From positions 1-7,038 of the forward strand of contig JAGNPP010000130.1 in NCBI GenBank assembly GCA_017989575.1: a stretch of DNA of 7,038 nt, in the 5' to 3' direction. Made by a program: the position numbers and the translations under genes. The notes beneath the pieces were generated by a model. It searched no databases. It was not told the DNA's origin and saw only the letters and a program-made list of their open reading frames with translations. This document shows positions 6,075 through 7,038 of the stretch, one piece after another. Positions within the stretch are counted from its first letter, which is position 1. Each line of letters opens with the position of its first letter. Origin of the DNA: Chryseobacterium sp. Its GTDB lineage: Bacteria; Bacteroidota; Bacteroidia; Flavobacteriales; Weeksellaceae.

Positions 6075-6656
6075 TTAAATCTTAAAATCATCTCTCACTT
6101 CATCACTTTTCGCAAAACAAACGGGAGAAGCATTCTCCTGTTCATCAAACTTAGAATGCATTTCCGCATTGAAATCTGCTGATTTATTTCTTGCGATAGA
6201 AAGCGTTTGCCAATCCTCATTTTTCATCATTTTGGCGATGTAAATAATTTGCCCAATGTGATAAGGATAATGCGCCAGCTGGCGAAAAACTGCGTCCACA
6301 ACAGAATGCGCTTCGCCTCGGATATAAATTGTAGAATTGATATTTTCATCCGTGATTTGGTTTAAAGCTTCGAAAAGACAAGCCCAGCCTTTTTCCCAAT
6401 ATTCCAAAACTTCTTCCTTCGTTTTGAAAGTGTTTTCAAATTCCGAATCTCGGTTTCGCCAAGATTTTTCGCCGTCTTCGGTGAGGAAATTGATCCAGCG
6501 TGAGCGCATATTTCCAGCGATATGTTTTATGATAATTGCGATAGAATTGCTTTCCTCATTGTATTGCCAAAAGATTTGTTCTTCGGAAAGTTGAGCAAGA
6601 GATCTGTCGCCCAATTCTTTGTAATAGAGGAATCTTTTGATGAATAAATCTTTCAT
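6075..6656 (-). CDS. DinB/YfiT-fold protein of the DUF1572 type
   Basis: The 193-residue product resembles DUF1572 members of the DinB-like four-helix-bundle superfamily, cytosolic proteins that usually hold a divalent metal with three histidines. Some relatives are thiol-dependent transferases, but the role of DUF1572 is not established. Hallmarks are NSIAIIIKHIAGNMRSRW (37-54), DGEKSWRNRDSEFE (61-74) and QLAHYPYHIGQIIYIAK (126-142). The likely metal ligands are His45, His129 and His133, spaced as in the family. The family core seems to finish around residue 170; the last ~23 residues (DEQENASPVCFAKSDEVRDDF) look like an extension. The ATG at 6656 is the natural start, beginning helix 1 (KDLFIKRFLYYKEL). 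The leader is A-rich without a Shine-Dalgarno sequence. The rsmE terminator lies upstream, so this gene probably has its own promoter, which I could not identify. Confidence 0.85.
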   Translation of the reverse strand: MKDLFIKRFLYYKELGDRSLAQLSEEQIFWQYNEESNSIAIIIKHIAGNMRSRWINFLTEDGEKSWRNRDSEFENTFKTKEEVLEYWEKGWACLFEALNQITDENINSTIYIRGEAHSVVDAVFRQLAHYPYHIGQIIYIAKMMKNEDWQTLSIARNKSADFNAEMHSKFDEQENASPVCFAKSDEVRDDFKI

Positions 6657-6685
6657 TTTGGAAATGTTTTTTACTTATTAAATAT

Positions 6686-6713
6686 AAAAAAATCCTTTCA
6701 AATTTTGAAAGGA
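6686..6713 (-). terminator. Intrinsic terminator of rsmE
   Basis: On the minus strand TCCTTTCAAA and TTTGAAAGGA form a perfect 10-bp inverted repeat (6713-6704 with 6702-6693) around one base, effectively a stem with a short A/T loop. Seven T follow (6692-6686). It begins 30 bases after the rsmE stop and separates rsmE from the DinB-like gene. Confidence 0.85.
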
Positions 6714-6742
6714 AATATATTTTTAAAAGTTAACGTAGAAAA

Positions 6743-7038
6743 CTAGAACATCTTATCATAATTCCAGGAAGCAACAAAAATTCCCGCAGTTTCCGTTCTC
6801 AATCTTTGATTTCCCAATGAAACTGCTTTCACGCCTTTCTCTGCCAGTAGCTGAATTTCCTTATCTGAAAAATCGCCTTCTGGACCAATTAGAAACGTAA
6901 TTTTTTCATCGCTATTTTGATTCTTGACTCTTGACTCTTGATTCTTCAAATCGTTCAAATTAATTCTCTCCAAATTCTCGTTACAGTGCGCAACAAAAGT
7001 GTTTTCTGGATTCAAATCTTTGATAAATTCAGAAAATT
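6743..7038 (-). CDS. rsmE: 16S rRNA (uracil1498-N3)-methyltransferase, 3' part; 5' end outside window
   Basis: RsmE methylates N3 of U1498 in 16S rRNA, acting on the assembled 30S subunit; it has a SPOUT trefoil-knot catalytic domain after an N-terminal PUA-like domain. Here 97 C-terminal codons are present and the frame stays open to the right edge, so roughly 140 residues of a ~235-residue protein are missing. The S-adenosylmethionine-binding knot is clear in FLIGPEGDFSDKEI (about 6896-6855) and VSLGNQRLRTETAGI (about 6822-6778), both diagnostic of the family. A TTG at 7015 lies inside the protein and is not the start. Between the N-terminal part and the knot, the segment LKNQESRVKNQN is encoded by a tandem heptanucleotide repeat (6919-6946) and looks like added material in a variable linker. 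A terminator follows the TAG stop. Confidence 0.95.
   Translation of the reverse strand, partial: FSEFIKDLNPENTFVAHCNENLERINLNDLKNQESRVKNQNSDEKITFLIGPEGDFSDKEIQLLAEKGVKAVSLGNQRLRTETAGIFVASWNYDKMF
6919..6946. repeat. Tandem heptanucleotide repeat inside rsmE
   Basis: Four consecutive seven-base units read GATTCTT, GACTCTT, GACTCTT, GATTCTT on the plus strand (AAGARTC on the coding strand). They lie in frame within rsmE and encode roughly KNQESRVKNQ. Because seven is not a multiple of three, gain or loss of one unit would shift the frame. Similar AAGAATC/AAGAGTC strings seem familiar to me from flavobacterial intergenic DNA, but that is recollection only. Confidence 0.8.

Noticed and set aside
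6072..6088. Hairpin at the stop of the DinB-like gene as a terminator
   Set aside because: ATTTTAA against TTAAAAT is seven A/T pairs with no T-tract, too weak to call.
6919..6946. Phase-variable contingency repeat
   Set aside because: Only four units, with two differing by a base, in a housekeeping gene; the number is low for efficient slippage. Kept only as a repeat observation.
7013..7015. TTG as the rsmE start codon
   Set aside because: The frame remains open to the window edge with RsmE-like residues upstream, and the N-terminal PUA-like domain would be lost; the gene is cut by the window.

Overview
The window looks like a piece of a low-GC Flavobacteriia chromosome, most likely from the Chryseobacterium/Weeksellaceae side. 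The reasons are the pyrG-yidC adjacency, A-rich leaders without Shine-Dalgarno sequences, TAnnTTTG-type -7 promoter boxes, and several palindromic intergenic sequences of a style I know from that group. The taxon is an inference from protein style and layout, not a database result.

Layout, left to right. The 3' two-thirds of pyrG (CTP synthase, + strand) runs from the left edge to 1137 and is followed by a long-armed terminator. A 244-bp gap then carries a yidC promoter and a small palindromic repeat in the yidC leader. yidC (membrane insertase, + strand) fills 1382-3163. The 347 bp between yidC and the next gene hold a strong terminator, two more terminator-like palindromes, a roughly 120-nt structured element and a second copy of the first palindrome. 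trmH (tRNA Gm18 2'-O-methyltransferase family, GTG start) and a small unrecognised lipoprotein gene follow as a probable two-gene + strand unit ending at 4650.

The right third is on the - strand. A DAO-family FAD oxidoreductase gene (5780-4668) converges on the lipoprotein gene with a 17-bp gap. Upstream of it lies a 196-bp nested inverted repeat with perfect 16-bp ends (5813-6008). Next comes a DinB/DUF1572-like gene with an unusual C-terminal tail (6656-6075). The window closes with the 3' part of rsmE (16S rRNA m3U1498 methyltransferase), which has its own terminator and a four-unit heptanucleotide repeat inside its reading frame.

The genes do not form one pathway. They are ordinary chromosomal functions: nucleotide synthesis, membrane protein insertion, tRNA and rRNA methylation, plus an oxidoreductase, a DinB-fold protein and a lipoprotein. 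I found no defence system, phage, plasmid, CRISPR array, tRNA or rRNA gene. The unusual content is non-coding: at least six palindromic or repeat-like sequences in about 7 kb, one in the yidC leader, one possibly transcribed ahead of the oxidoreductase, and one inside the rsmE coding sequence.
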